NCBI GenBank assembly: GCA_002869065.1
Contig: PKTR01000001.1
Location: forward strand, 239,118 to 303,117
Direction of reading: 5' to 3'
Origin: Hyphomicrobiales bacterium
Lineage (GTDB): Bacteria > Pseudomonadota > Alphaproteobacteria > Rhizobiales > Rhodobiaceae
Length of the DNA: 64,000 nucleotides
The notes under the pieces were generated by a model that did no database searches, was not told the DNA's origin, and was given only the letters and a program-made list of their open reading frames with translations. This document shows, one piece after another, positions 25,396 through 34,372 of the stretch (position 1 is the stretch's first letter; every line of letters starts with the position of its first letter). A program made the position numbers and the translations under genes.

Positions 25396-26756
25396 GTGCG
25401 ACCGTCCGCTTCGCGCCGTCGCCGACCGGCTACATCCATATCGGCAATGCGCGCACCGCGCTGTTCAACGACTTGCTGGCCAAGAAAACCGGCGGGCAGT
25501 TCATCCTGCGCTTCGACGATACCGACACCGAGCGCTCTCGGACTGAGTATGCCGACGCGATTGCCGAGGATCTCGGCTGGCTCGGCATTGTGCCCGACCG
25601 TGTCGAGCGCCAATCGGCGCGCATCGAGAGCTACGACGCCGTTGCCGAGGACCTGAAATCGCGCGGTCTGCTCTATCCCTGCTACGAGACCGCCGACGAG
25701 CTGGAGCGCCGCCGCCGTCTGCAGCGCGCTCGCGGTTTGCCGCCGGTCTATGACCGTGCAGCCCTGTTGCTGAGCGACGAAGAGCGTGCCGCCTTCGAGG
25801 CCGAAGGCCGCAAACCGCACTGGCGCTTCCTGCTGCCAAATTTCGACAGCGACCCGAAAGCGATCCGCCGCACCGACGTTACCTGGACGGATCTGTGTCG
25901 CGGCGAGCAGAGCGTCGATATCGGCTCGCTCTCCGATCCGGTTCTCGTGCGCGAGGACGGCAGCTACCTTTACACGCTGCCGTCGGTCGTCGACGACATC
26001 GATATGGGCGTGAACCACGTCGTGCGCGGCGACGATCATGTCACCAACACGGCGGTACAGATCGCGCTGTTCAAGGCACTCGGTGCCGAACCCGCCCATT
26101 TCGCGCATCACAATCTGCTGACCACGGCGAGTGGTGAGGGGCTCTCGAAGCGGGTCGGCTCGCTCTCGATCCGCTCATTGCGTGATGAAGGGTATGAGCC
26201 GATGGCAGTCGCCTCGCTCGCCGTGCTGATCGGCACCTCGGAGGCCGTTCACGCCTATCGATCGCTCGAAGACCTGACCGAGCATTTCGATCTTGCAGGC
26301 GTTTCGAAGGCGCCGGCGCGCTTCGATCCGCACGATCTTGTCGGGCTCAATGCGCGCCTGCTGCACGAAACGGATTTCGAGGAAGCGGCCACTCGGCTGG
26401 CAAAACTCGGCGTCGGTGGCGGAGAAGCGTTCTGGCTTGCCGTGCGCGGCAATCTCGCAACCTTCGCCGAAGCCGCCGACTGGTGGGCGATTGCCACCGG
26501 CGATGCCGTTCCTGCGTCATCGGCCGAGCGCGATGGCGACTTCCTCGCAGCCGCCCGCGAGACGCTGCCGGACGAGCCATGGGGCAATGAGACCTGGAAG
26601 GTCTGGACCAAGGCTGTGCGGGAGAAGACCGGCCGCAAGGGCAGGGAGCTGTTCCTGCCTCTGCGTCAGGCGCTGACCGGCCGCGATGCCGGCCCGGAAC
26701 TGGCGCTGCTGCTGCCGTTTATTGGGCGGGAAAGAACGCTGGCCCGACTCGTCTGA
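25392..26756 (+). CDS. gltX: glutamyl-tRNA synthetase
   Basis: A 454-residue class I synthetase that charges tRNA-Glu (and possibly tRNA-Gln in a bacterium using the amidotransferase route). HIGN at residues 16-19 in [12 protein letters not shown] is the HIGH motif; [12 protein letters not shown] is the KMSKS equivalent. The SKRVGS form is the type found as one of two GltX paralogues in alphaproteobacteria. Translationally coupled to nadE. Its last 38 bases overlap the convergent DUF2865 gene. Confidence 0.93.
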   Translation: MSATVRFAPSPTGYIHIGNARTALFNDLLAKKTGGQFILRFDDTDTERSRTEYADAIAEDLGWLGIVPDRVERQSARIESYDAVAEDLKSRGLLYPCYETADELERRRRLQRARGLPPVYDRAALLLSDEERAAFEAEGRKPHWRFLLPNFDSDPKAIRRTDVTWTDLCRGEQSVDIGSLSDPVLVREDGSYLYTLPSVVDDIDMGVNHVVRGDDHVTNTAVQIALFKALGAEPAHFAHHNLLTTASGEGLSKRVGSLSIRSLRDEGYEPMAVASLAVLIGTSEAVHAYRSLEDLTEHFDLAGVSKAPARFDPHDLVGLNARLLHETDFEEAATRLAKLGVGGGEAFWLAVRGNLATFAEAADWWAIATGDAVPASSAERDGDFLAAARETLPDEPWGNETWKVWTKAVREKTGRKGRELFLPLRQALTGRDAGPELALLLPFIGRERTLARLV

Positions 26757-27951
26757 CCTTGCGTTCGCTCGGCTTGGCGGCGCTGGCGATGAGGCTCGAC
26801 GGGTTGGCGGTCGCAAGCGGCATGAACTGGCCGCGCAGATTGGCCAGAGTGTCAGGATCTTCGCCAAGCGCGGGCTTGTCTTCAGGCACCGGCAGCTTGA
26901 CCCGGATCGTGCCCGACTTTAGCGCATCGTCGTCGCTCAGCAGCGCGGTTTCGCCAGCCACCGTAACCGGTGAGGTGAGGCCGCTGGTGCTGATCGGCGT
27001 CATCGACGGCGTCACCCGACCGCAGCTGCACGACGAGTTGAACGCCTGACGGTAAGCGAAGGCGTAGTCCTTCTCGGCGTAGGGCACGCCCGAGACGGTG
27101 GTCATGTCTTCGGATTCCTCGCCCGGATTGCGGTGCACGAAGAGTTCGACCTCGGCGTCCGGGCACATCTTCTGGCAGACCAGCTTGTCGCGATAGAAGT
27201 TCCGTTTGCCGGTCGAGAAGCTGATCGGGAAATAGTAACCGTCGCAGGTGCGCACGCACAAAGTGCGGAACGTGCTGCCGTAGACGTTGACGTCGTCACT
27301 GAACCCGCCGTCGTCATAAGCGCGGTCATCGGGCCATTCCTGGCGGGCGCTTGTCGGCAGTGCGCGTTCGTCTCGGTAGCTGTCGCGGCGACCGTCATGG
27401 AAATCGTAACGCCGGTATTCCGCCATCGAACGATCGCGCGGCCGGTCGCGGAACAGCATGCCGAACAGGCCGTTCGACCGGCGTTCGCTGCGTGCTTCAT
27501 AGCGCGCTTCGCGGACACGGACCTGCTCGCCGCAGCGCATCCGGCGCATGCGGGCTTTGATCGAGCGGATTTTGCTGGTGTTGCTACTTCCGCCGCCGGA
27601 GAACTTCCGCACGCCGGCATTCAGCTTGCGCAGATTGGCCTGCATGCGGCCGATCTTCTTGGTCAGGCCCTGACACAGCGGCGTGCCGCGCTTGGCCCCC
27701 GAACATCCCTGGCGATGGGCATAGGACTGGGTTTTCTTCAGCGCCGCGTCCTGCTGGCGCGATGCGCGCGACCACTTCTGCCGTTTTGCGGCATTCCCCG
27801 CGTTGCCGCCCTGATGCGCCCGGGCAAGCTCTGCCTCGAGCCGCGCACAAGACGCGCTCTGCGCGGTTGCTTCGCCGATCCCTGCAAGCGCGATCAACGC
27901 TGCTGCAAAGACTGCACCCGCTGTCGCCGAAATGGCGCGCCGTGAACTCAT
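26719..27951 (-). CDS. DUF2865 domain secreted protein
   Basis: A 410-residue protein with a signal peptide ending near GEATAQS. Cysteine-containing segments [38 protein letters not shown] and [12 protein letters not shown] are the DUF2865 core (about residues 215-325). The N-terminal third is basic with a heptad-like stretch ([18 protein letters not shown]). Function unknown; the domain is common in Rhizobiales and cysteines suggest disulfides outside the cytoplasm. Its 3' end overlaps the gltX 3' end by 38 bases. Confidence 0.83.
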   Translation of the reverse strand: MSSRRAISATAGAVFAAALIALAGIGEATAQSASCARLEAELARAHQGGNAGNAAKRQKWSRASRQQDAALKKTQSYAHRQGCSGAKRGTPLCQGLTKKIGRMQANLRKLNAGVRKFSGGGSSNTSKIRSIKARMRRMRCGEQVRVREARYEARSERRSNGLFGMLFRDRPRDRSMAEYRRYDFHDGRRDSYRDERALPTSARQEWPDDRAYDDGGFSDDVNVYGSTFRTLCVRTCDGYYFPISFSTGKRNFYRDKLVCQKMCPDAEVELFVHRNPGEESEDMTTVSGVPYAEKDYAFAYRQAFNSSCSCGRVTPSMTPISTSGLTSPVTVAGETALLSDDDALKSGTIRVKLPVPEDKPALGEDPDTLANLRGQFMPLATANPSSLIASAAKPSERKVRRVGPAFFPAQ

Positions 27952-28206
27952 GACTGCGGCCTAACCCCAATACGCACTACATGTGGGCATGCGTCATGCG
28001 AAATGTCCCCGAAACGGCATAAACGCGCCGTTTCTACCCAGGATCACTATGACGAGGCGGCGATGCGAATTCAAACAAAGCCGCAGATTTAAGTAAACAG
28101 AGACCTATCGCGGTAAGCAGCCGTTAGGGCCTTTTTGTGAATTCACAGTGCGCGTCGACGTAGCAACGTGCCGCATGGCTGCTTCCAATCGGTGCCTTCG
28201 GTTTCG

Positions 28207-28608
28207 CTACTTCCTGACCACATAGTCGGCCGTTTTTCCGGTCCCGCGCTCACGCACGAGACGTGCCTTGTCGTCGGCCAGCGCCCATTGCTGGCAGTCT
28301 TCAGGGGCAGGGCGCGGGGCCGTCAGGACGCGGCAGAAGAACGCGTCGTCCCAGCGCCAGGTCCCTGTCAGCGTCTTGCCGTGCCAGGTACCGTTCAGCG
28401 TGCCGTCGTTGTTGACGACAAAGAAGTTCGCCTCGTCCTTCGGGTCGGTGATGCGCGGCCCGACGAGAAGCTCATTGAAGGTCTCGAGCTTCGAAATGAC
28501 GGTGTAGCCGTCATCGGCGGCCAACAGCGTGCCGCCGCCGGGAAGCGTCATCGCCACGCCGATTGCGGCCGCTGCGGCCAGCAGACGAAATTTCTTCGAC
28601 GTTTTCAT
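28207..28608 (-). CDS. small secreted protein of unknown function
   Basis: A 133-residue protein. A signal peptide (KKFRLLAAAAAIGVAMTLPGGGTLLAA) is followed by about 100 residues with a beta-rich look: DGTLNGTWHGKTLTGTWRWDDAFFCRV and two cysteines that could pair. The pattern GTWxGKxxxGTWxWxDxxxC recalls small rhizobial secreted families such as DUF995, but I cannot assign it. I use ATG 28608, preceded on the minus strand by GGGGAGAAAG; the upstream extension is not conserved-looking. Confidence 0.7.
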   Translation of the reverse strand: MKTSKKFRLLAAAAAIGVAMTLPGGGTLLAADDGYTVISKLETFNELLVGPRITDPKDEANFFVVNNDGTLNGTWHGKTLTGTWRWDDAFFCRVLTAPRPAPEDCQQWALADDKARLVRERGTGKTADYVVRK

Positions 28609-28932
28609 GGTCTTTCTCCCCACACAAGCCATGGCAATCGCCATGGTGCAATTGACCGCTCTTGCGGCGGTCTGAAGAAGGAATAAAGGAAAAAACAAAG
28701 GAAGAATCGAGCTGCATCAGGTCCGCGACGCGCAAAAAAAGCACAACAGAAAGCAAATGCTTTCGAGGGGAGGCTCAATGCTGCGACCGCGATTGGGCCG
28801 ACTTCGCAAGTTGGCGGAATTATAGCCTATTTTGCCGCGCCTGTTAAGAAACCAGCGGTGTACCATCGCCACCACTGCCGATGAATACCAGCAGGCAGGA
28901 CGGGCGGCCATTCGTGACCGACCGAGCGCCGC
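28609..28932. other. 324-base intergenic region
   Basis: Between the small secreted protein gene and maiA, both leftward. A/T-rich around 28680-28850. CCATGGC-AATC-GCCATGG at 28629-28646 is a perfect 7-bp inverted repeat close to the ribosome site of the leftward gene. No gene and no clear terminator for maiA. Confidence 0.5.
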
Positions 28933-29571
28933 TCAGGCCGCGTCGGGCTGGTTGTCCGGGTGGGCTTTGACGAAGGCCGGAAGGGCGGCGGCGGCTGCAT
29001 CGATCGCGACGATCTTCGGGAAGGCTTCGAGCGGCACGTTGAAGCGGCGTGCGTTGAACACCTGCGGAACCAGATAGACCTCGGCAAGGCCCGGTTCCTC
29101 GCCACCCGCGAACGGCGTGTCGCCGAGCAGCGCCTCGATGGTTGCGAAGCCCTGCGTGATCCAGTGCGCGTACCATTCGCTGACGCCGGCCTCGTCGGCA
29201 CCGAACTTGCCGCGCAACAGACCGAGCGAGGAGAGGTTGTTGAGCGGGTGGATATCGCAGGCGATCACCGCCGCGAGCGCACGCACATGCGCCCGTGCGA
29301 CATCGTCCTTCGGCAACAAGGCCGGCTCGGGCCAGCGTTCCTCGATGAATTCGAGGATGGCCGGCGACTGGATGATCCGGGTGCCGTCTTCCAGCTCCAG
29401 CGTCGGCACGCGCCCCTGCGGGTTGACCGCCTTGTAGGCCGGCTTGTGCTGTTCGCCGCCGTCGCGCACCAGGTGCACGCCGACATGCTCGTAGCCGACG
29501 CCTTTCAGATTGAGCGCGATGCGGACCCGATAAGCGGCGGAGGAGCGGAAGTAGTCGTAGAGCTTGATCAT
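28933..29571 (-). CDS. maiA: maleylacetoacetate isomerase
   Basis: A 212-residue glutathione-transferase-fold enzyme. KLYDYFRSSAAYRVRIALNLKG is the N-terminal signature with the SSAAYRVR active loop; VNPQGRVPTLELEDG and IIQSPAILEFIEE bind glutathione. It isomerises maleylacetoacetate to fumarylacetoacetate in homogentisate breakdown. ATG 29571 overlaps the MarR stop (ATGA). The open frame continues upstream across the regulator gene, but only this start gives the family length. hmgA and fahA of the same pathway lie just beyond the regulator. Confidence 0.92.
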   Translation of the reverse strand: MIKLYDYFRSSAAYRVRIALNLKGVGYEHVGVHLVRDGGEQHKPAYKAVNPQGRVPTLELEDGTRIIQSPAILEFIEERWPEPALLPKDDVARAHVRALAAVIACDIHPLNNLSSLGLLRGKFGADEAGVSEWYAHWITQGFATIEALLGDTPFAGGEEPGLAEVYLVPQVFNARRFNVPLEAFPKIVAIDAAAAALPAFVKAHPDNQPDAA

Positions 29572-30065
29572 GACGTCTGGCCGAGCGTTTCGCTGGCCAG
29601 CACCTCGGCCTGGTCGATCAGCCGGGCGAGGATGATGTCGAAGGTCTCCCGCTCCGCGTCGCTCAGCACCGAGGCCAGCGCATCGGAGAAGGTCAGCGCC
29701 GACGGCACGAAGGAGTCGTAGACCGACTGGCCCTTCGGGGTGAGACGGAGGAACGCCTCGCGCTTGTCCGACGGGTTTGCCTTGCGCTTGACCATACCCT
29801 TTTCTTCCAGCGCCGCGACGGCGCGCGACACCTTGGTCTTGTGCATGTGGCTGTGGGCGCCGACCGCCTTTGCCGTCATTGAGCTGAACTGCCCGAGCGT
29901 TGCGACGACGCGCCATTCGGGAATGCTGATGCCGTAGCGGTCGGAGTAGTGCCGCGAAAGCGACTGGCTGACCGTTTCGGCCAGAACGTTGAGTCGATAG
30001 GGGAGGAAGTTCTCGAGCTCAAGCGTGTCGGGGGCCGTTTCGGTGCCTGAATTTTTTGTCGTCAT
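29568..30065 (-). CDS. MarR family regulator of the homogentisate genes
   Basis: A 165-residue winged-helix repressor. DNA-binding helices run through MTAKAVGAHSHMHKTKVSRAVAALEEKG and the wing is VKRKANPSDKREAFLRLT. It is coupled to maiA downstream and divergent from hmgA. The palindrome at 30199-30218 in the shared promoter region is its likely operator, so it probably represses both directions until an aromatic acid binds. The ligand is inferred from context only. Confidence 0.87.
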   Translation of the reverse strand: MTTKNSGTETAPDTLELENFLPYRLNVLAETVSQSLSRHYSDRYGISIPEWRVVATLGQFSSMTAKAVGAHSHMHKTKVSRAVAALEEKGMVKRKANPSDKREAFLRLTPKGQSVYDSFVPSALTFSDALASVLSDAERETFDIILARLIDQAEVLASETLGQTS

Positions 30066-30192
30066 CGTCCGTTACCGGTTGTCGTTCCGCGCATCTGCGC
30101 CGCAGTCCTATGGCAGCATTTCGCGGTGTGCAAGTGCCCCGCAGGCGACTCATAAAACACCATTCAATGCAATATGCCGTGGGTGCGACGTA

Positions 30193-30221
30193 TTGACTTT
30201 AGTTACATGTAAAACTAATTC
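30193..30221 (+). promoter_or_regulatory. hmgA promoter with MarR-type operator
   Basis: TTGACT at 30193-30198, 17 bases, TAATTC at 30216-30221. Between them lies TTAGTT, eight bases ACATGTAA, AACTAA (30199-30218), an inverted repeat typical of MarR sites. The operator fills the -35/-10 spacer. Read by eye. Confidence 0.6.
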
Positions 30222-30324
30222 TGACTCCACTGCAACGCCGCTGGCAAGAGCGCGCCGTCGAACAACGGCAAAGGCGCTCCCGAAAAGACCGGACGGCGAA
30301 CGAAGAACCCGGGAGGACAGACGC

Positions 30325-31500
30325 ATGGGCGCCAACTACATTTCATTCCCTCGCGTGGAAGGTCAGGCTTCGCGCCAGGCCCATGCCGATATCCCCGAAG
30401 GCACGTTCGAGCGCGAACTCGGCAAGGAAGGCTTCTTCGGCCCGGCCGCGATGATGTATCACCGCCACGCGCCGACCGAATGGACCAGCTGGTCCGGTCC
30501 GCTGCGCCCGCGCGCCTTCGATCTCACCAAGCTGTCCGAATGCGGCCCGACGTTGTGGGATGCGCCGTCGATCCTGCAGAACGCGGCGACCAAGATTCGT
30601 CTGTGGCGCGTCGACAGCAAGATGGATCATCTGGTCCGCAACGCCGACGGTGACGAACTGCTGTTCATCCATGAGGGTGCTGGCGAGTTCTATTGCGACT
30701 ACGGCCGCCTGTCCTTCACCAAGGGCGACTACATCGTCATTCCGCGCTCGACCATGTGGCGCATTGAGCCCTCCGAGCCGGTGATGATGCTCGTCATCGA
30801 GAACACCAACGGCACCTACAAGCTGCCGGATCGCGGTCTGGTCGGCCGTCATGCCGTGTTCGACGAGGCGATCCTCGACACGCCGACCATCGACGATGCC
30901 TTCCTCGCCCAGCAGGACGAGAATGAATGGCATGTCGCCATCAAGCGGCTCGACGCGGTCTCCACCGTCGTCTACCCGTTCAACCCGCTCGACGCGGTCG
31001 GCTGGCATGGCGATCTCTCGGTGGTGCGGCTGAACGTCAAGGACATCCGTCCGCTGATGTCGCACCGCTATCACCTGCCGCCCTCGGCGCACTCGACCTT
31101 CATGGCGAGCCGCTTCATCATCTGCACCTTCGTGCCGCGTCCCTTCGAGACCGATCCGGGCGCGCTCAAGGTGCCGTTCTTCCACAACAACGACGATTTC
31201 GACGAAGTCATCTTCTACCACGATGGTGACTTCTTCAGCCGCGACAACATCCATCCGGGCATGGTCACCTTCCATCCTTGCGGCTTCACCCACGGTCCGC
31301 ACCCGAAGGCGCTGCAGCGCATGTTCGAGCAGACCAAGCCGGGAACGGATGAATACGCCGTGATGATCGACACCCGCGACCCGCTCGAAGTGGGCGCCGG
31401 TGCATCGTCGGTCGAGTTCGGACCCTATGCGGAGAGCTGGCGCGTCACCGATGGTCCGGTGCGCCCGCCGGCCCGCCCGAAGGCCGAAGCCGCGGAATAG
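30325..31500 (+). CDS. hmgA: homogentisate 1,2-dioxygenase
   Basis: A 391-residue cupin-type Fe(II) dioxygenase that opens homogentisate to maleylacetoacetate. Key segments: SHRYHLPPSAHSTFMASRF, FFHNNDDFDEVIFYHDGDF and NIHPGMVTFHPCGFTHGPHP, with the His and Glu metal ligands. It is shorter than the classical enzyme (about 430-450) but matches the shorter alphaproteobacterial/actinobacterial form. ATG 30325 follows GGGAGGA. First gene of the rightward operon. Confidence 0.87.
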   Translation: MGANYISFPRVEGQASRQAHADIPEGTFERELGKEGFFGPAAMMYHRHAPTEWTSWSGPLRPRAFDLTKLSECGPTLWDAPSILQNAATKIRLWRVDSKMDHLVRNADGDELLFIHEGAGEFYCDYGRLSFTKGDYIVIPRSTMWRIEPSEPVMMLVIENTNGTYKLPDRGLVGRHAVFDEAILDTPTIDDAFLAQQDENEWHVAIKRLDAVSTVVYPFNPLDAVGWHGDLSVVRLNVKDIRPLMSHRYHLPPSAHSTFMASRFIICTFVPRPFETDPGALKVPFFHNNDDFDEVIFYHDGDFFSRDNIHPGMVTFHPCGFTHGPHPKALQRMFEQTKPGTDEYAVMIDTRDPLEVGAGASSVEFGPYAESWRVTDGPVRPPARPKAEAAE

Positions 31501-31674
31501 CGGGTCGCTGAGTAGGGGGGCATTTCGCTTCCCCGGCAGGCGGCAAAAACGCACGGTTGATGTCACGACGCTTCACAATGCGGTTATGCTGACCATCTTG
31601 TCCGGGAAATGGCGCAAACGTCCTCCATATCATGCGCCATCGTCACATCTGGCAAACAGGAAGGATGGTGGTTC

Positions 31675-32172
31675 ATGATGACGAGACGCAATGTTGTGGC
31701 TTCGCTGGTGGCCGGCTTCGCCGGTCTCACCGCTGGTATCGGAACGGCTCTGGCTGAAGGGATCGAGAAATTGGTGTTGTCCAAGGATGAATGGAAGAAG
31801 CGCCTGAACCCGCAGCAGTATCACGTGCTGCGCGAGGCCGGCACCGAACGCGCCTTCACCAGCCCGCTCAATGACGAGAAGCGCAAGGGCACCTTCCACT
31901 GCGCCGGCTGCGATCTGGAGCTGTTCGCCTCGGACACCAAGTATGACAGCGGCACCGGCTGGCCGAGCTTCTTCGACACCATTCCGGGGCACGTCGAAAC
32001 GTCACTCGACTTCAAACTGATCTATCCGCGCACCGAATATCACTGCGCCCGTTGCGGCGGTCACCAGGGCCACGTCTTCAAGGACGGCCCGCAGCCGACC
32101 GGCCTGCGTTACTGCAACAACGGCGTCGCACTGACCTTCAAGCCCGCGGATGAGGAAAAGACCGAAGGATAA
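31675..32172 (+). CDS. msrB: exported methionine sulfoxide reductase B
   Basis: A 165-residue MsrB with a Tat-like signal: TRRNVVASLVAGFAGLTAGIGTALA. Zinc cysteines C76/C79 (CAGC) and C124/C127 (CARC), and the catalytic C147 in GLRYCNNGV, are present. It reduces methionine-R-sulfoxide in proteins; export would place it in the periplasm. ATG 31675 follows AGGAAGG; an earlier frame start at 31609 would bury the signal. Its place between hmgA and fahA is odd. Confidence 0.9.
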   Translation: MMTRRNVVASLVAGFAGLTAGIGTALAEGIEKLVLSKDEWKKRLNPQQYHVLREAGTERAFTSPLNDEKRKGTFHCAGCDLELFASDTKYDSGTGWPSFFDTIPGHVETSLDFKLIYPRTEYHCARCGGHQGHVFKDGPQPTGLRYCNNGVALTFKPADEEKTEG

Positions 32173-32210
32173 GGCGCCGGCAGGCGCCGCAGGGAATATC
32201 AGGAGACCCG

Positions 32211-33218
32211 ATGAAACTTGCCACTTTGCGCGACGGCACCCGGGACGGGCAGTTCGTCGTCGTTTCCCGCGATCTCAGCCGCTGCACACCGGCCGGCGCC
32301 GTTGCCGGCACGATGCAGAAGGCGCTCGACGACTGGGCAGCCTGTGAACCGGGCCTGCGCGATCTCGCCGAGCGTCTCGAACTCAAGCAGATCGAGGGAA
32401 TGCCGTTCAACGAGGAAGACTGTCTGTCGCCGCTGCCGCGCGCCTATCAGTGGGCGGACGGCTCGGCCTACGTCAACCACGTCGAACTGGTGCGCAAGGC
32501 CCGCGGTGCCGAACTGCCGGCGAGCTTCTGGACCGATCCGCTGATGTATCAGGGCGGCTCGGATACCTTCATCGCACCGCGTGACGCGGTGCGGCTCGGT
32601 GATGAGGCCTGGGGCATCGACTTCGAGGCCGAACTCGCCGTCATCACCGACGACGTGCCGATGGGAACGCCGTCGGGCGAGATCGATGGTCACATCAAGC
32701 TGTTGATGCTGGTCAACGACGTCTCGCTGCGCAACCTGATCCCGGGCGAACTGGCCAAGGGTTTCGGCTTCTTCCAGTCAAAGCCGTCCTCGGCCTTCTC
32801 GCCGGTCGCGGTCACGCCCGACGAGCTGGGCGAGGCGTGGGACGGTGGCACCATCGCGCTGCCGCTCAATGTCGACCTCAACGGCAAGCCGTTCGGCCGC
32901 GCCCGCTGCGACGTCGACATGACCTTCGATTTCACCCAGATCGTCGCCCATGCCGCGCGCACCCGCCCGCTCGGCGCCGGTGCGGTCATCGGCTCCGGCA
33001 CGGTCTCCAACAAGCTTGATGACGGGCCGGGCAAGCCCGTTGCGGAGGGCGGCGTCGGCTATTCCTGCATCGCCGAGATCCGCATGATCGAGACCATTCG
33101 CGACGGCAAGCCGTCGACCCCCTTCATGCATTTCGGCGACCGCGTGCGCATCGAAATGTTCGACGCCGACGGCACCTCCGTCTTCGGCGCCATCGACCAG
33201 GAAATCGCGAAGGCCTGA
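32211..33218 (+). CDS. fahA: fumarylacetoacetate hydrolase
   Basis: A 335-residue enzyme for the last step of homogentisate breakdown, giving fumarate and acetoacetate. The metal acidic residues are in GIDFEAELAVITDDV; NDVSLRNLIPGELAKGFGFFQSKPSSAFSP and GSGTVSNK are family signatures. About 40 bases after msrB and 40 before the MBL gene, with an AGGAG ribosome site; clearly one operon. Confidence 0.92.
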   Translation: MKLATLRDGTRDGQFVVVSRDLSRCTPAGAVAGTMQKALDDWAACEPGLRDLAERLELKQIEGMPFNEEDCLSPLPRAYQWADGSAYVNHVELVRKARGAELPASFWTDPLMYQGGSDTFIAPRDAVRLGDEAWGIDFEAELAVITDDVPMGTPSGEIDGHIKLLMLVNDVSLRNLIPGELAKGFGFFQSKPSSAFSPVAVTPDELGEAWDGGTIALPLNVDLNGKPFGRARCDVDMTFDFTQIVAHAARTRPLGAGAVIGSGTVSNKLDDGPGKPVAEGGVGYSCIAEIRMIETIRDGKPSTPFMHFGDRVRIEMFDADGTSVFGAIDQEIAKA

Positions 33219-33258
33219 GGCCTCGCCAACAAGAACGACAAATTCAAGGAGTTCATCC

Positions 33259-34209
33259 ATGGCCAAGGAATTCGCTTCCGTCGGCGACACCGAGCAGAAG
33301 ACGGTCAGCTTCGATGAGATCGGCGAGGGCCTCTATGCCTTCACCGCCGAGGGCGACCCCAACACCGGCATCATCGTCGGCGACGACGGCGTGATGGTGA
33401 TCGACACCCAGGCGACGCCTGCGATGGCCGATCAGGTCATCGAACGTGTCCGCAGCGTCACCGACAAGCCGATCAAATACGTCGTGCTGTCGCACTACCA
33501 CGCCGTGCGCGTGCTCGGCGCCTCGGCCTACCAGCCGCAGGAAATCATCGCCTCCGACCTGACCCGCGCGATGATCGTCGAGCGTGGCCAGCAGGACTGG
33601 GAGTCCGAATTCGGCCGCTTCCCGCGCCTGTTCCAGGATGCCGAGTCGATCCCGGGTCTCACCTGGCCGACCATGACCTTTGCGACCTCCATGTCCGTGT
33701 GGCTGGGAAATCGCGAAGTGCGGCTGATGCATCTCGGCCGTGGTCACACCATGGGCGACACCGTCGCCTGGGTGCCGGATTCCCGCGTCATGTTCTCCGG
33801 CGACCTGGTCGAGTACCACTCCGCCTGCTATTGCGGCGACGCCCATCTCAACGACTGGCCGAAGACGCTCGACCGCCTCGCCACCTTCGAGCCTCAGGCT
33901 CTGGTGCCGGGCCGTGGCGACGCGCTGGCGAGCCCTGAGAAAGTGCAGGACGCGATCGCGCTGACCCGCGACTTCCTCGCCACGCTCTATGGCTCGGTCG
34001 CCCAGTCGGTGGAAGAGGGCCGCTCGCTGAAGGAAGCCTTCGATATCTGCCGTGATGCGATGGACCCGAAATTCGGTTCCTTCGCCATCCACGAGCATTG
34101 CCTGCCGTTCAATGTCGCGCGCGCCTATGACGAGGCCAACGGCATCGACCACCCGCAGATCTGGACCGCCGAGCGCGACCGCGAGATGTGGGAAGCTCTG
34201 CAGGCATAA
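33259..34209 (+). CDS. MBL-fold hydrolase with altered metal motif
   Basis: A 316-residue metallo-beta-lactamase-fold protein. GVMVIDTQATPAMADQVIERV is normal, but the metal motif reads H79-Y-H81-A-V83-R84, where HxHxDH is expected; the Asp and last His are replaced. Later ligands in GRGHTMGDTVAW and FSGDLVEYHSACYCGD are present, so one metal or none may bind. It lies between fahA and the hydroxylase genes, so a role in the same pathway is likely. The reaction is not known. Confidence 0.8.
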   Translation: MAKEFASVGDTEQKTVSFDEIGEGLYAFTAEGDPNTGIIVGDDGVMVIDTQATPAMADQVIERVRSVTDKPIKYVVLSHYHAVRVLGASAYQPQEIIASDLTRAMIVERGQQDWESEFGRFPRLFQDAESIPGLTWPTMTFATSMSVWLGNREVRLMHLGRGHTMGDTVAWVPDSRVMFSGDLVEYHSACYCGDAHLNDWPKTLDRLATFEPQALVPGRGDALASPEKVQDAIALTRDFLATLYGSVAQSVEEGRSLKEAFDICRDAMDPKFGSFAIHEHCLPFNVARAYDEANGIDHPQIWTAERDREMWEALQA

Positions 34210-34372
34210 CGAAAAGCGCGCCCGGAGGCGGCCAAAACCCGCCCCGGGCAGTGCGGTATATCATTGTGGTACGGCGTGCCGTGCGGTTTGATCCGTGCGG
34301 TATGTGTTGGCCGGCGCGGGGGAGCGCCGGTTCCGGGCAGCGTCCCGATGCGTCATTTCTTGGGAGGGAAAG

